Part shown: piece after piece, positions 12,579 to 26,076 of the stretch
Layout of the letters: every line of letters begins with the position of its first letter
Position numbering within the stretch: the stretch's first letter is position 1
From: Costus lasius
Taxonomy: Eukaryota; Streptophyta; Magnoliopsida; Zingiberales; Costaceae
Length of the DNA: 64,000 bases
NCBI GenBank assembly: GCA_027563935.2
Contig: CM050449.1
Span: 17,134,735 to 17,198,734 of the forward strand
Direction: 5' to 3'
The notes under the pieces: generated by a model
What the model saw: the letters and a program-made list of their open reading frames with translations, nothing else
The model's database searches: none
What the model was told of the DNA's origin: nothing
Translations under genes and position numbers: made by a program

Positions 12579-13767
12579 TATGCTAAGCCATTGGATTGGA
12601 AAAAAACAAGAGCAAGTTAAAGAGGAACAGGATAGTGATTGGAGGGTTGTAGCAATAGCCATTGCTTAGTGTTTAGATGATTAGCTTGTTGTCGCCCTCT
12701 CTGCCTTCGTAGATCTATTTTCTTGATTGAAAAAATTGTATCATCATCACTGCACATCAAATCCTAGAAACAAAAATAAAGTGAGATCCAAGATTAGAAG
12801 CATGTGGTAGAGCTTAATAATTAGAGTCAGGGGTTATAAAATAGTGTGTGAATGAAGCTCAATCTATTTAAGCCCAATCCAAACTTAAATTGGGTTAATC
12901 TTAATTTTGAAGAACACAACTTGTTTGGAAATCAGTCAAGTCAAGCCAATCCAATTGGCATAATCTATTTAATATATAAATAGATTTATAAATATATAAA
13001 AATAAATAGAATATATAATTTATATTATTATAATATTATTTTTTTTAAATAATATTTATAAATGTATTATGTGTAAAATATAACATAATATAGCATATAT
13101 ATACATGTATAAATATGATATATATACATAATAGAGATAATAAAAATAGTTATATGGGTCAACTCATTTATATTCTAACAGGACCAAATTAATTTTATAT
13201 CATAAACTATTACACTCAACTAGAATCTGCCTAACTTTGTGCTGGTTGCATTTGGGGTTGAGTTAACTTTTGCCAACTCTAACATATCGTACCATTCTTG
13301 CTCAACACTCTAGATTACTATTTGCAATTTTGGCTCAACAATTTATTATAAATCATCATTAGTCATTATCCATTAGTTGTCGACTTTTGCACTCTCAAGG
13401 TTATAGTATAAAGAATCATTTGTTAATGACTATTTGCTTCTAGTATTTGGTAGAACTATTGTACTATTGTTATAGTATTGTTGTAAGTGTTATTTTGAGT
13501 TATAAAATTATAATTAATTTTTTTTAAAAAAAATATTTCTCTTAAAATATAAAAATCATGTATTAATATAATTAAAAAAACTAATATATAAAATTATAAA
13601 GTCATAATTAAATTTTATAATATTATTAAATAAGAGCAATTTGATTAGAGAGTTTATCATTTTTGTAAAATTTATTAATCATTTGTTTGATTTAATCTAA
13701 ACATATATCATATCTACTTCAATATCAGCACCCACTTAAGCTATTGGCGCTAATGTAATTGAGCCAC
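12579..13767. other. AT-rich intergenic DNA
   Basis: I see no gene or bounded repeat. Parts (about 12960-13150) are nearly pure A+T. Confidence 0.5.
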
Positions 13768-13770
13768 TAA

Positions 13771-14474
13771 AGGGCTAGTTTGGTTCTGCTGTGCTGCCGC
13801 AGCTACGCTATGATAACTGCGCTGTCACTCTAGCACCTGCTGTTAAGGGTGTTTGGTAAATCTAATTGTGCTATTACTGTAGCAACTATTATTAAAGTTA
13901 TTTTATAGATTTATCGAGTTGTTAGTGTTATTAATAAATAAATAAATATTAATTTAATAAAATATATTAAAATTAAAATTATATATTTTTATAATAAAAT
14001 AAAATAATTAATTAAATAATAAAATTAATTATTAATTTTATTTTTAAAGTAAGAAATCTAAAATTAATTAATTTTATATTTAATGAAAATTAATTAATTT
14101 AATATTTATTAGATTAATTAATATTATATATTATTAATTTTTATAAGATTAAATAATTATTTTGTAATATAAAATTTAATAATTAATTTTATAAAACTAT
14201 TAAGTTAATGTTTAATTTTATATTAACAAATTAATTATAATTAATATTTATTAGATTAATCAATATTATATATTAGTATTAATATATATAAATATTAATA
14301 TATTAGTACTGTAACGTAACGCTACAGTTCTCGGCAGCGCCCAAAGCTAGAGAATCCAGCATTGAGGAACAGTAAAATTTTTGCACTGTTACACTTCTAA
14401 AGTTGAAAAACCAAACATGGCAAAAACAAAAAAAGCAGGGGCCGATCGCAAGCGACGTGGCGCCAAACTGGGCC
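13771..14474. mobile_element. PIF/Harbinger-like MITE
   Basis: The left end AGGGCTAGTTTGG and the right end CCAAACTGGGCC are near inverted copies, and each is bordered by TAA (13768-13770 and 14475-14477). A 3 bp TAA duplication with a GGSCNNGTTTGG-type TIR is typical of Tourist/Harbinger MITEs. The core (about 13900-14310) is extremely AT-rich, while both ends hold GC-rich arms. Confidence 0.6.
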
Positions 14475-14477
14475 TAA

Positions 14478-15447
14478 GACTCTGTTTCGAGGCGTTGTGT
14501 TGCCAGCTACGCTGTGCAGCCAGTAGAAGCTTGCATTGCGCTTGCATTTTGGGGCGCATGCAAAAATTTGGCAGTAGATTGTAGTGTTTTCATAAGTATG
14601 AGTTCATAATAATTTTAAATATATCTATATATGCTAGTTATATTATATATTATAATATTTATTAATTCATAATTTTATAAACTTAATTATTTTTATAAAA
14701 AATTAAAATTATTTATGTATAAAAAATATATGTGACATACTCTCAGTGTCACTATATATATTTAATGCTAATCATGGGGGCACACCATTAACCCCAAATT
14801 TTATAGGAACTCCATATATAGAATTTGAACTCATTTGACTTTTATATTTAGGCATCTAACTTAGGGATGACAGTATGTCGAATGTGTACAACAAATAATG
14901 ATTATGAAGTAAGAATTTAGTTTTTGGAACCATCCAACTCAATATTCAAATGATCAAAGCATTACAAAGTGACTATATAATGAGGTATCTCACCTGATTT
15001 GATTAACCGAACCAATGCTCAAATTCTTATCTCAAGGTATGATTTGACAAAATCAATAATCATTTTTGAACTGTATGTTTGAAAAATCATCAATTCGATT
15101 AATGTAATTTTTGGATCGATTAACCACAATTATTGGTTAATTATTATATTCTTATATAATGTATTGATTCTATTTTATTTAATTAAATTTTAACAACTTG
15201 TGCAGAGAAGGATGAAGCATAAGAAGGAAATGAAGCAACAAAGAGTCACTAGATGCCTACTTGCATTTTGAAGGACATAGCGGAAGGAGATATCAAAGGA
15301 GGAAAAAGCCATTGTTCATCGACTTGCATTAGGAAGAACAAAGCGTAAATAGAGACATCGGCTGCCAACTTGGGCTAGGGAAGATGAAGTGAAAGTGGAC
15401 GCACTCGCAAACACTAAATAGAGCGTTCGTTGCTAAAAAAATTTAGG
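14478..15447. other. Intergenic DNA
   Basis: AT-rich sequence without a supported gene. No defined repeat ends were found. Confidence 0.45.
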
Positions 15448-15530
15448 AGAAACTAAAAAGAACCCTATGGTTAGTAGGTTTAGCTAAGTAGATTTAGCCT
15501 AGATTTAGTTCGTTGCTTAGGAGAAACTAA

Positions 15531-16155
15531 GGCGGCCCCATTTGGAGCGGCTGCCCACCGGCTTTTGCGTTTGCGGGCAGCCAAAATTCTGAAGTTCTCC
15601 CGTTTGGTGTTTTTTTTCCCACTGAGAAGCTGCACTATTTTGGAGCAGCTGCCCTCGAGTATCTTTTTCGAAATGAAAAGCTCTGCCTGCAAATAGTATG
15701 TGCCCTTCGCCCCTCTCCCGTTACACGCTCTCGAGTGGGTTTTCACCTGTCGTCGCCAGCTCTGACCGTCGCCTGCATCGGCCGCCGCCGCCACCTCCTC
15801 CGGCTGCCGCCGCCTAGCACGTACGCCTTTACCCTAATTTCCTCTTCTCCTCCCGTCGCTGCTTCTCCTCTTGTCGCCGCCTCCACCTGTCGCCACCTCC
15901 TCTCCTGTCGCCGACTCCTCTCCCTTCGCCGCCTTCTCTCTTGTAGCCAACTCCTCTCCCTTCGCGGCCTCCTCTCTTGTCGCCAACTCCACCCGTCGCA
16001 GCCTCCTCCTGTCACCAGCTCTGCCCGTCGCCAGACACAGGACTCGACGGCGGCCTCAGATCGAAGGAAGAAGACTGCCTATGGAGCGGACTCGACGGCG
16101 GCTAAGGATCGAAGACAACCCACATTATTTTTTTAAGAATAGTTTTCTAAAAACA

Positions 16156-16227
<72 letters not shown>

Positions 16228-16696
16228 CTTAAGAGCTCTTCCATTAATTAGTCCTATTCATCCCACCACTCCAACTCTTCTCCATTAAACACAATTGTAA
16301 ATTAATCATGTTAATTATCATGTTTAATAAATCTTAATTCAATCTAATTAATCAACTAGCATGTTGTGAGTAAATAATTAAGAAATAATTAACTTGATTT
16401 ATTTTGATTTATCTATTTGAATATTAAATTCATGGTAATAATATAAAAAATACTTATTAATGTGTTAAGTAATTTTACATTTGATATATGCTTTTATATT
16501 AGGAAAATTAATTTCTATTATAAATTTTTTTAAAAAAACTTTTAATAGAACTAAACAGCACAGCACAGCAGCTCTAAATTTCTTATCAGACCAGCTAAAA
16601 TACCCAAACAGTCTCAACTTTTCCAACTAGCTCTAGTCAGACCAGCTCTAGTCAAACTAGCCAAAAACGAGAAGCTCCAGCCACCCCAAACTGCCC
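15531..16696. mobile_element. PIF/Harbinger-like element with GC-rich core
   Basis: The ends GGCGGCCCCATTTGGAGCGG and CAGCCACCCCAAACTGCCC are imperfect inverted repeats, each bordered by TAA (15528-15530 and 16697-16699). The core 15700-16120 is a C/T-rich, GC-rich block that can be read as Ser/Arg/Leu-rich low-complexity peptide. It is followed by an (AT)n run and AT-rich sequence. No transposase is present. The core may be captured host sequence or an expanded microsatellite. Confidence 0.65.
16157..16224. repeat. (AT)n microsatellite
   Basis: An uninterrupted AT dinucleotide tract of more than 60 bp inside the Harbinger-like element. Confidence 0.95.
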
Positions 16697-16755
16697 TAAA
16701 AAGAACCCTAGGTTAGTAAGTTTAGCAAAGTAGATATAGCTTAGATTTAGTCATT

Positions 16756-17898
16756 TAACTTTGAGTCTTAATATATAATAATTAATTTTAAATGTAATAT
16801 ATGTAGCGGTTCAATTGGTAACTATGATTTAAAAATTTTCAAAATCATTTCCCAAGTATAAACTGTTATAATTATAAAAAGCTTGATTCAATTAATTGAA
16901 ATTTTGGTTCTATTTAGTTGGCTACTATCTTTTTGATTTTCTGATTTTTTGCACACCCTAATTTGACCTTTTTCTTAAAAAAAAGTTTGACCAAAACATA
17001 TTCAATTATGAGGCATTTGATCCATTTCCTATTAAAAATCTACGTGATCCAATCTCAAATTTGGATTGTAATGGTAAGTCAAGGTGAATCCATAGTAATT
17101 TACAAAGTATACAAAGTAGTTAGCACATGTATATAAATATAGTTTTACCCCTCATGCTGATATATATTTTGATTTTGGATATCATGTAATGTAGGTTGTA
17201 TGTATGTGTTGGACATGGATTTATTAGTGGGGTCAAGTGTGAAATCATATTTATTGTCATTTAGACAATGTTAAAATTGTCATGTATTGGATGGAACACT
17301 ATCGACCTGTTAGAGAATTGTTATTTTACTATTAAGAGTTAGCAATGGTATTCCTTTTCATATAGTGCAACATGAGCAAAATTATGGCCATAAACAATAC
17401 AGTATTTTATAATGTGATATTACACACTTTCATTACATACACTATTCTAGCTTTGGGTATTTGTGTTATACTTATGTTGTCGAATAGAGACTGTTTTATT
17501 GTTAATATGTTACTTGAGTAGATAAGTGTAAATATGGTTAAATAAAGTAGAGGTCCCTTATTAAAAAAAAAGTCTAAAATGTCATAGGTATTATTTATTA
17601 GGGTAATCGGAATACTCTAGAAGGATATTTATGAAAAATGAAAAAAAAAACATTAATTTACATCATAATCCATAAATTGTCTGTGGCAGCGGAGATATCC
17701 AATAGGCAAATAACACACATATACATGATACTTGCTGTACAATATAAATATTGAACAAGAGCTAAATTTAATTTTCCCAACCTAAACGGGAAGGTATTTG
17801 GAGGGCACATTGTATATTTTTCTTAAATTTCTATATTAAAATGAAAATTGTGGTCTTCCTTGACCTTGCCAAAGGGAAAATGGAGCTGGAGCAGCAGC
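16756..17898. other. Intergenic DNA and 3' flank of the CHI-fold gene
   Basis: AT-rich DNA with no supported gene. The part nearest 17898 should hold the 3' UTR of the minus-strand gene. Confidence 0.5.
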
Positions 17899-18864
17899 TC
17901 AATGGAATGAGAGAAGCGACCTTCCAAATCTTTCCTTGGCATACTTGTCAAATGCATCGTCTCCCAGGTACATGTGAAAGTAGGCTCTGCACAGCAATTC
18001 ACTCTCCACCTTGCTCACCAACTCATCTCGCACTGCGCCAATCAACACTCGCTCGATTGAACAACAAACACAAGAACATTTGAATTACGCTCGACGAGAA
18101 TTAGGATTCCTTACCTTTTGTCTCTATAACATAGCCAGGGTGCCTAGAAATCTCAATCACGGATCCTGGCGGCAGCTTCAGGCTATCTTTTGCAGCTCCC
18201 AAGATCCTACAGAATCCAACCAAGGTTAGACGATCAATTGCACTGCAACGACGGGCTTAAACAAATGGTTAGTATGATTTGACCTACTTCCCAGTGAGCT
18301 CGTCGCTCTTTCGGCCGCCATTGAGCTTCCTCAGCGACCCGCCCAGCCCTTCGTCAATGTTCTTCCTCACCCTGCCCATGGTGAGCGCCCCAAACACTAT
18401 CACCATCCTCACCATCATGGGCACGTCGGAGTCTATCACTGCGTCGAACACTTGCCTCATCGGCATCTTCGATGCCTCCCCAAACTTGGACCTCAGCAGC
18501 TCCTTCAGCTGAGCGTTGTCTGCGTAAATTCCTGCAACCACAAGTTTCCTGTTACTTAGGGCCGGGCTGTTGGCCAAACGGAGCATGTTGAAGGCAGAGA
18601 GATCTCGCTACCAAAGGCATAGATGTTGATGCCAATTGCCATGACCTTCTTGCGCCTCAGCCCAATGCAGTGCAGCTGCCTGGAATCCTGGAGCTTGACG
18701 GGGAAGGAGACTCCGGTTCTGGGCTCCACCCCCATCTCCACCTTCACTTCTGCCTCCTCCTCGGTCAGTTTGGGCATCTTGCCCCTGGAAATTATGCATT
18801 GGTCTCCCTCTATTTTCATGTTCGCCTCTCTGATTACTTGCCTATGAAGCTGACTTGCTGCCAT
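17899..18864 (-). CDS. Chalcone-isomerase-fold protein (FAP-like)
   Basis: Four exons on the minus strand join in frame: 18864-18612, 18531-18288, 18206-18115 and 18032-17899, giving 240 aa with GT-AG introns of about 80 bp. The core has EPRTGVSFPVKLQD (residues 48-60), GLRRKK (68-73), NIYAFGIYAD, a long helical middle with MVRMVIVFGAL, PPGSVIEISRHPGYV, and the ending LLCRAYFHMYLGDDAFDK. This is the layout of the chalcone isomerase family. True chalcone isomerases have an Arg in the GxRG turn and a Thr before the AIGVY strand. Here the Arg (R70) is kept, but the Thr position reads Tyr/Ala (YAFG). I therefore infer a non-catalytic member close to the plastid fatty-acid-binding FAP group rather than a flavonoid enzyme. 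No plastid transit peptide is evident. A TTATAA element at about 18937 (plus coordinates) could be its TATA box. Confidence 0.88.
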
Positions 18865-20849
18865 TTGGATCTTTTTTTTTCTTTTCCGTGAGAATTCAAT
18901 GTAATGTGGGAGTGCAAGGAAGGGTGATGGGAGGAGTTATAAGGAGCGAGAAGTTGGTGAGGGCGAGGGGCCAGGCATCGAATCAGGAGTTGACTTTCTG
19001 AATTCGTAAATGCACGGTCCTGCTGAATACTAGCTTGTGTGTGATGGACGACGCGGGAGGCCGGGTCAAATGAAGTCTTTCCTTCTCGGCTACCCTGTTG
19101 ACTTTTTTCTTTAACCTGTCATATGAGTCATTTCAGATTGGTATTAAAGCATCTACATTAGTATCAATTTTATGAGTGAATTAATACGCTAACATAATAG
19201 TGGAGGAATTATCTTATAATTATTTCATACGTTAATTTAATTTCTTATTCTACTTACCATATGAACTAATGTAGTATTGTACATATTATAAAATTTTACA
19301 AATTAATTAACTCCACAACTAACTTGAGAAATTTTTTTTATTATATAGGAGAATTCTTGGAAGGATAAAAAGAAAAAAAAAAGCATATTTGAGTCCAATT
19401 TGAGGATAAGATATAAATGGGAGAAGAACATCTAGATAATGTTTGTGGGTATGGTTTAAGATATTCTAACCAAGTTATTTAGATACGAGTGATAAAATGA
19501 AACTAAATGTTTATAATGTAGAGTTAGATGACAATAATACAAGACTTTCTTTTAGCATCGTTGACGCATGGATGACTCCTAGACACTTGTTTGACATGTA
19601 TTGTCAAACATTCTAAGGTATGTATTCATATGCACTTTACATACACAAGTGGATGATGGACCTATTCCTTCCAGAGTGGTAATTAGGTTATCAAATGCAC
19701 TAGTTATGGCTCCATTTGCTCCTATCCTGCAATTGATCAACACCTCAAGATACTTCTTTCTAATTGCCCAAGCTGACCATCTAAGTTCTAACCATATGCT
19801 GCCACATTACGCATCCGTAGTTTTGACTTTTTAAAGAGCATTTCTTTAGAACAGACCTAAATCATTTGAGGTCAAAATGTGTTGATGTCACGTATGGAAG
19901 GAACAGTGGACCTCATAATGATTTCATGTTTTCAACTCTTTGTTTTCTTGTTCTACTCATGTGCTTCGACTTTCTCTGTCATCGAGACCCATTGAATGAC
20001 GAATCCAGTATTGGAAGGTAAGCTCTCTCCTAAAATATAAATCTTAATAAATTGTCTCTTTAATAGAAAATATAACGAAAAAAAGTTGTAAAGGTCAAAT
20101 TCTCAAAACAAACTTGAAGGACATCAGTGAAGAAAAATAAGGGATAAAGCAGGAATCTTTATAGTAAAACCATTGAACTTCCAAGATTAAAGGAGATTCA
20201 TTAAAGTTATTATTTTTGATAAATTTAGTAAGGTTTTAATGTAACCTCTTTAGGAATGCTGTATAGCCGAATTGTCCATTACAAACAAAAATTACAGAAA
20301 AGATACTGCAGGAAACTCTACCATAATGACAACTTGGGAAGGCATGGTATATCGTGAAAGGATTAACGAGGTAAGACAGCAGTAATATATACCAACTTAC
20401 ATCATGAATTCAGGATACAAACAAAACAAAATAAAATATGTAATGACTGCCCATGGTACAAGAGATTACATAGACACATCCTCATAAGTTGAGGTTAAAA
20501 TCATCAATACATAGAAGACGGATGTACACGAACTATTAACACAAGTTATATCAAATATAAATTATCAGCTCTGCTACGTTGTCAATCATTTTCACAAATT
20601 CAAGTTTTGCAGCGATGGTTATGGGCACGAAGCAGAACCATGGATGAAGATAGTTGGATCAGTTTAAATGATGTGCGTAGCTCTACGAACCAGACCACGG
20701 ATATATTCTTCATAATCCCACAAAATTAAAGCAGCTTCAGACGACTTCAACGCACATCTACAGAAGGGACCAAATCACGTGTTTTTGAAACTTAAAGTGG
20801 TTGCTGGCACAATAAGATGTTCCGAGAGCCATACGATAGCCGCAATGCA
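18865..20849. other. CHI-fold gene promoter and intergenic DNA
   Basis: The first 200-300 bp should be the promoter of the minus-strand CHI-fold gene. The last few hundred bases before 20850 should be the 3' UTR of the WNK gene. No other gene is supported between them. Confidence 0.5.
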
Positions 20850-23800
20850 TCAACATGACTCTTGACACTGAGAAGGGCCCTTAGAAATGGAACTCTCCTG
20901 TATTAAATTGGTGATTTGTGCCTTAGTAGCATTAACTTTTGCGCGACATTTGTTTAGAACTTCAGCGCGCTGCTCAGGAGAAAGCTCTTTTAACTGTTCT
21001 GCTATAACACAATTATGCTTCCTTTGTATTTCTTCAAGTTCCCTCCTTTGCTCAATCAACAAATACTCCAGCTTCTGACTAAGAGAATGTATGTCTGCAG
21101 AATCATTTTCCACCAATATTTGTTTACCGTTACCATCATGCAGCTCAGAGTTGGTTCCACGGTTGCACAACTTATATTGAGCATAAGGAGCTTCTCCATA
21201 ATCTTGGCTTCGTCCATCGCTAGAGGATGCGCTTCTTAACTTAGAAGGCATCGGTGGAACAATATCCAGCTTACCCTCACCTTCGAGTTGTGGAGAATGA
21301 TCTTGTTGCCCGGGTGAAGAAATGCTATTTGGCTGGCATTTCCCTTTGTCATCATTGTTGGAAGAATTTTCTTTCCCTTGGTAAACGGGAATAGGTGCAT
21401 CTGCACCTCTGTGTATATGTGAATCCAACTCAGGAACATTGGGCTTTGCAGAAATTTCATTTACAGTTTCATGATCATGGCCATTACTATCAGAAACTGT
21501 TACATCATTGCTGTGATTATCTAAAGCTCCCCCTGGTATCCAATCTGGAACATAGGCATGTATCTCAGCATCTATGATTGCTGCAATGGTTGTGACATCT
21601 TCTTGTGTGAGGTCCAATTCTGCGACCATTTCTGTGGCAACACTTACGGATGTATCCAGATCAATGTCAAATGGAAAATGAATGTTGTGAAGTTCGCCTA
21701 AAGCAAAAAATCATTCACTGGAACATTGAGTTGAAGTAACAAAATAAGAAAAATATGCAACTCACAAGAGGATACAAAACAAGATATCTAGTAAACCTGT
21801 CGAGTCTGCAATCCGTAGCTTTATAAAGATTGTGTTCATGTCTTTACGTTCACCTTCCACGGAAAAATCTCGACCAGCTGAGCCTGGTTGTACTTCATGA
21901 TATCCATAAGATCTACTCACATTTGAAGGACCAGCATTATCTGCATTTTGAATTTAATTTACAAAAGAAAAGGAAAAAACAAATGCAAATAAAATCTCCT
22001 CTCTTATAGAAATATTGCAACTATGTTGAAGCCAGTATTATCTTTATTTACCTCGAGATATTCTCAGAGAATAAGTTTCGGTATCATCAGCATCTAGTTG
22101 GAGAAAAGAGTCCAACAGCAGTTCTCTCGCAGACAACCTCTCAGAGACATTAGCAATGCATTTTTCAATAAACATCTTGACTTCTGGATCCATCACCTTA
22201 GCCAGGGAAGCAGGCTTCACTCCCTACATGTAGACAAGTAGACATATATCAGTTGTTCTATTATTGAAAAATAGGTCATTCCTTGGTATAAGAGTACCTT
22301 CGCTTTTACTCATTTTCCCTACCAAAGCATACTTAATATCAGGAAGAACTTCAACTATAGGGAAGTTTCAATGTGAGCGCTGTAGTATATTATAGTCGAT
22401 TTGAACCCTCAATGCTAATTAAGTCATAAATAATTCTTCTTCTACAAGGTCAAAACAAATAAATACCCATTCCAAACGGCGCACATGGAACCATTTCTTC
22501 ATTTGTCCAATTCTTTTCATTTTCTTCCCCTACTTCATTTACACAAAACACACTCTTGCGGTATTTTGAGCTCCTAACATAACACACATCTCACCAAAAC
22601 ATTAACTGGAAGTGATGCGCATATGACAATGAGATCTGATGTACATACTAATTAATCACCATCACTACTTAGTGAATACAATGCTTATAATGCAATGGTT
22701 CATAGTGTTCTATGACCCCACATTGTTTAAAGCATATCCCAAAAATAATCCCAAGTCTGAACCATTAGATGTGTTTGGAATATACATATACCAAGCTGAT
22801 AAAAAAAAATCAAAGATTAAGAGTAAGGAACTTCTTTTGAGATCCATTTTAGGAGGCATAACCTACACAGTTATTAGCCTCAGCTGTGGCCCATTATCCA
22901 TTCCATTTATTCTTTAATGAACTAAAACAACCATTTAGTTGCACACTTGCATTTGTTTTCAGAAACAATTACATTTTGGTCTACATTTTATGAAATTAGG
23001 AAGCAAAAGATTGCCAAGCATACCTTGACAAAAACCAATGCCCATTTTCATGCATCAAAAATCTAAAACTGAATTGTTGATGTCATGGTTGAATACTCCC
23101 GAGAGTTGATAAGGTTATTTGATGGATTTGAGCATCAGAACTAGCTGGAACAATACCTTATAGAGATACAGGAAATTCACTATTATCTTCATAAGAATAT
23201 TAAGCAAGCCACCGGAAGAAACTGATGACTCAGATGCCAAACTGAATATGCCTCAGAACTTTACAATCCTTATATCCTTTTGAATTTGAGTGGACCAGGA
23301 ACTGAATTCTGTATATTTATGCTACAGAAAGGAAGAAGAGAACTGCCAAATATAGTAAACCCAATTGCTTTAGATACTGCTAGGTAATGACTTTGGCAAA
23401 TTGCCAAACTAGTATGATAATGAGCTACTAGCTTAACTGATTTAATGGACAGTACAGTCCAATATCTAAAATCACTAATAGTTGTGGACAATTACCAATT
23501 TATATATTAAGTAAACTAGTTATCCATTAATAGAATAAAATAAATTAATAAAAATTTAAGTACACTAGTAATAATCCAAACCAATTAAAACTACTTATGC
23601 AAGAGATAAAGGCTTGTAATGTATAACCCTTCATCAGCCTGGCAAAATTTGAACCAACCTGACTCGACACGAAGTTAGATAAGTTCGGGTTAGCCATAAT
23701 CATGTTTGAGTCACCCGAAAATAGTCAAATTGTATCGGGTTGTAAACGGGTTGAACCCGCTTAACCCGATTACATTATATATTTATACATATAAATTTTA

Positions 23801-26076
23801 AATATAGGTTTGCCTAACTCCCAGTACTAGCCCATAAGCCCAAATCTCTTTTAACCCTCTTTTAACTCAGATTTTGGCCCACAACACAAGCCCATAGAAC
23901 CCAAATTTTTGTTAAATTTTAATATAACTTTCATTAATTTATTGTTTATGTATAAAATATGAATGACGGATTTATAATTGGGTCAAGCAAATCAGGTTAA
24001 TAAATGATTCAATTACTAAATAAGTTATTCGGGTTATGTAGGTATTCAGGTTAATGTATGACTCATTTAATAAATGGGTTATTCAGGTCATGTTGGGTTG
24101 ACCCGATTATATTCGAGTCATGTTCGGGATGTTCGGGTTAGACATTTTGACTCAATTAATTAAACGGGTCGTGTTCGGAGTAACTTAATTAGGTCGCGGA
24201 TCATAGCTGACACGACCCATTTATAACCCTTTAACTTGAATTACTAGGTCTAGATATATCTATTAAACGATGGGAAGCAACCAAAGTGATCAGAAATATT
24301 TTTTTTCAAGATTCAAAAGCATACCATAACCATTTGATTTTTGTGAATGGATGTTGAACTCTAATTGAATTGGATAAACTCAATCTTGAGGGGCCACTCA
24401 TTTTCAGGTTTTGCTCTTAATGTGAAAAAGCAGGACAAGCATTGCAAGATGCTACTTCACAATATCATATAAACACTTCAGAACCATTATTACTAAATTC
24501 TTGATCGACCAAAAAATGTGGATTTTCTAACAGCTACAAAAGCAGAGGATCAAGATGCATAATAAAGAAAACCATCATTGTGTAAATTTTGAAAACGCAA
24601 GTATACATGATAAAATGACAATTACATTGATTTTCTTTTGTTACCAATACTTGTGAAGATATTTCATGCTACTGGCAGGTAATGACAACTGAATACGATG
24701 ACAAAAGATGAGAAACTAAGTGAAACCATGTTCTAGGTTACGGGATATTTATTAATCTCACCGAAGACACTTTCTTGTATATTTGGGCTGCATTGCTACA
24801 TTCTGCATATGGGTACTCAAAAGTAACCAGCTCCAATAGGCACATGCCAAATGCATATATATCAACAAGCTCATTATATTCTTCCTCATAAAGTTCTGGA
24901 GCCATGAACTCGGGCGTCCCTGCAAAAGCATAACATGTTGCTAAATGCATATATATCAACATGTTGCTATCAAATTTCTCCAAACTATGTAACCATCTGA
25001 ACCCCAAAACTCCAACCAAAAGGAATAGAGTAGTTACCAATGACGCTATGAGCTGAATTAGCGTGGCGAAGAATGGCTGCCAATCCTAGGTCACCTATCT
25101 TAACCTCACCCTGGTTCCCATTTATAAGTATGTTATCACATTTGAGGTCTCTATGAATAACTGGTGGGTCATGGCTATGGAGGTAAAGAAGCCCGCTAAG
25201 GATTTGCCTGGACCAGTTCTTCAATGCCCTTATATCCACATGTTTATGTTTTTGCCGATATCTGAGTCAACAAGGAAAATATTGGGAAAAAAATATCATC
25301 TCATGATGTTTAGCTAACGAAGACAATTTTTATGCACTTGGAATATAGATAGGTAGATAAATAGACAGATAGACACAGAGAGGAAACAGTACATACTGGC
25401 GCAACGTCCCGGATGTGAACACCTCCGTGATGAAGTTGATATTATCGTTCTTGGAGTCAACCCAAGAGATGTAAAACTTGATAATGTTCTTGTGCTTGAG
25501 GGTCTGAAGCAAGCGCACCTCCGAGCAAAGCCGATCAAAGTCATCCACATTCCGCAGCAAATCCGCGACCTTCACCTGGTTCCAAGCAACCTCTATTCCT
25601 TCCAACTCATCAAAAGCCTTGTAGCTGATAAATTTCACCGCTTGTCAAGGAGACCAACGAGTTCAAACACGTCAATTCAACACTAAAAAGCACAAAGTTG
25701 ACAACGAAAAGCACAACTATAATGCACGAACCACCCATTCAGGATACACAGTCTTGAAAGCGCCCTTTCCTAGGACCTCCTGGTACTGCAAAGCGGCAAA
25801 CGAAGAGGGTGAAATAAATTAAACCAGAAAATTGTTATTTTAAAGTCAAAATAAAAGGAAAAGAGAAGAAAATTAGATGGATTGGGAAGGCCAGACCCGG
25901 CCGTAACGTCCAGACTGATCGACCTCCACGAACTCGTTCTTCGACTCGTCCGGCTCTTGCTCGGACGAGGAATCTCCGGTCATTGCGGCGTCCACTTCCT
26001 CCGAAGCCCTAATCCTCGTGATGCTCCCGATTCGGGCGACGGAATGACCCGCCGAAGAATCAATATCTTCAGACAT
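20850..26076 (-). CDS. WNK (with-no-lysine) serine/threonine kinase
   Basis: Eight exons join in frame: 26076-25897, 25785-25748, 25624-25397, 25261-25038, 24919-24762, 22223-22052, 21940-21797 and 21697-20850, giving 663 aa. The kinase domain spans about residues 61-320. Subdomain II reads VAWNQVKV, lacking the usual lysine, while the glycine loop GKGAFKTV provides K71; this is the WNK hallmark. The catalytic loop is HRDLKCDN (from 185), the metal motif is DLG (206-208), followed by [11 protein letters not shown] and [11 protein letters not shown]. An OSR1_C/PF2-like segment with IFIKLRIAD and NIHFPFD follows at about 360-425. A Ser/Asp-rich linker leads to a C-terminal coiled coil with [18 protein letters not shown]. 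In plants WNKs act in clock, flowering, osmotic and ABA signalling; which of these applies here is unknown. ATG 26076 is preferred over the upstream in-frame GTG. Intron 5 is 2.5 kb long and carries a repeat. Confidence 0.95.
23600..24235. repeat. Dispersed repeat in WNK intron 5
   Basis: The sequence is full of GGGTTGACCCGA-like words in both orientations (CGGGTTGTAAACGGGTTGAA, TTGGGTTGACCCGATTATAT and others). Its ends, AAAGGCTTGTAATG near 23608 and the inverse of AAAGGGTTATAAATGG near 24230, look like a weak inverted repeat. This suggests a non-autonomous DNA element. No clear target duplication was found. Confidence 0.4.

Larger units (their letters stand above)
15448..16755. repeat. Tandem duplication of about 75 bp, second copy split by a MITE
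   Basis: Copy 1 (about 15448-15518) contains AAAGAACCCTATGGTTAGTA and later TAGATTTAGCCTAGATTTAG. Copy 2 begins GGAGAAACTAA at about 15520, is broken at 15531 by the Harbinger-like element, and resumes at 16697 with AAAAAGAACCCTAGGTTAGTA up to about 16755. Removing the element restores a second copy in the same order. Confidence 0.7.

Noticed and set aside
13790..14330. Very AT-rich stretch as a possible matrix attachment region or origin
   Set aside because: It is the core of a MITE and composition alone is not evidence of such a function.
15735..16136. Leu/Arg/Ser-rich repeat peptide
   Set aside because: It comes from a CCTCCTCT-type low-complexity tract within a MITE.
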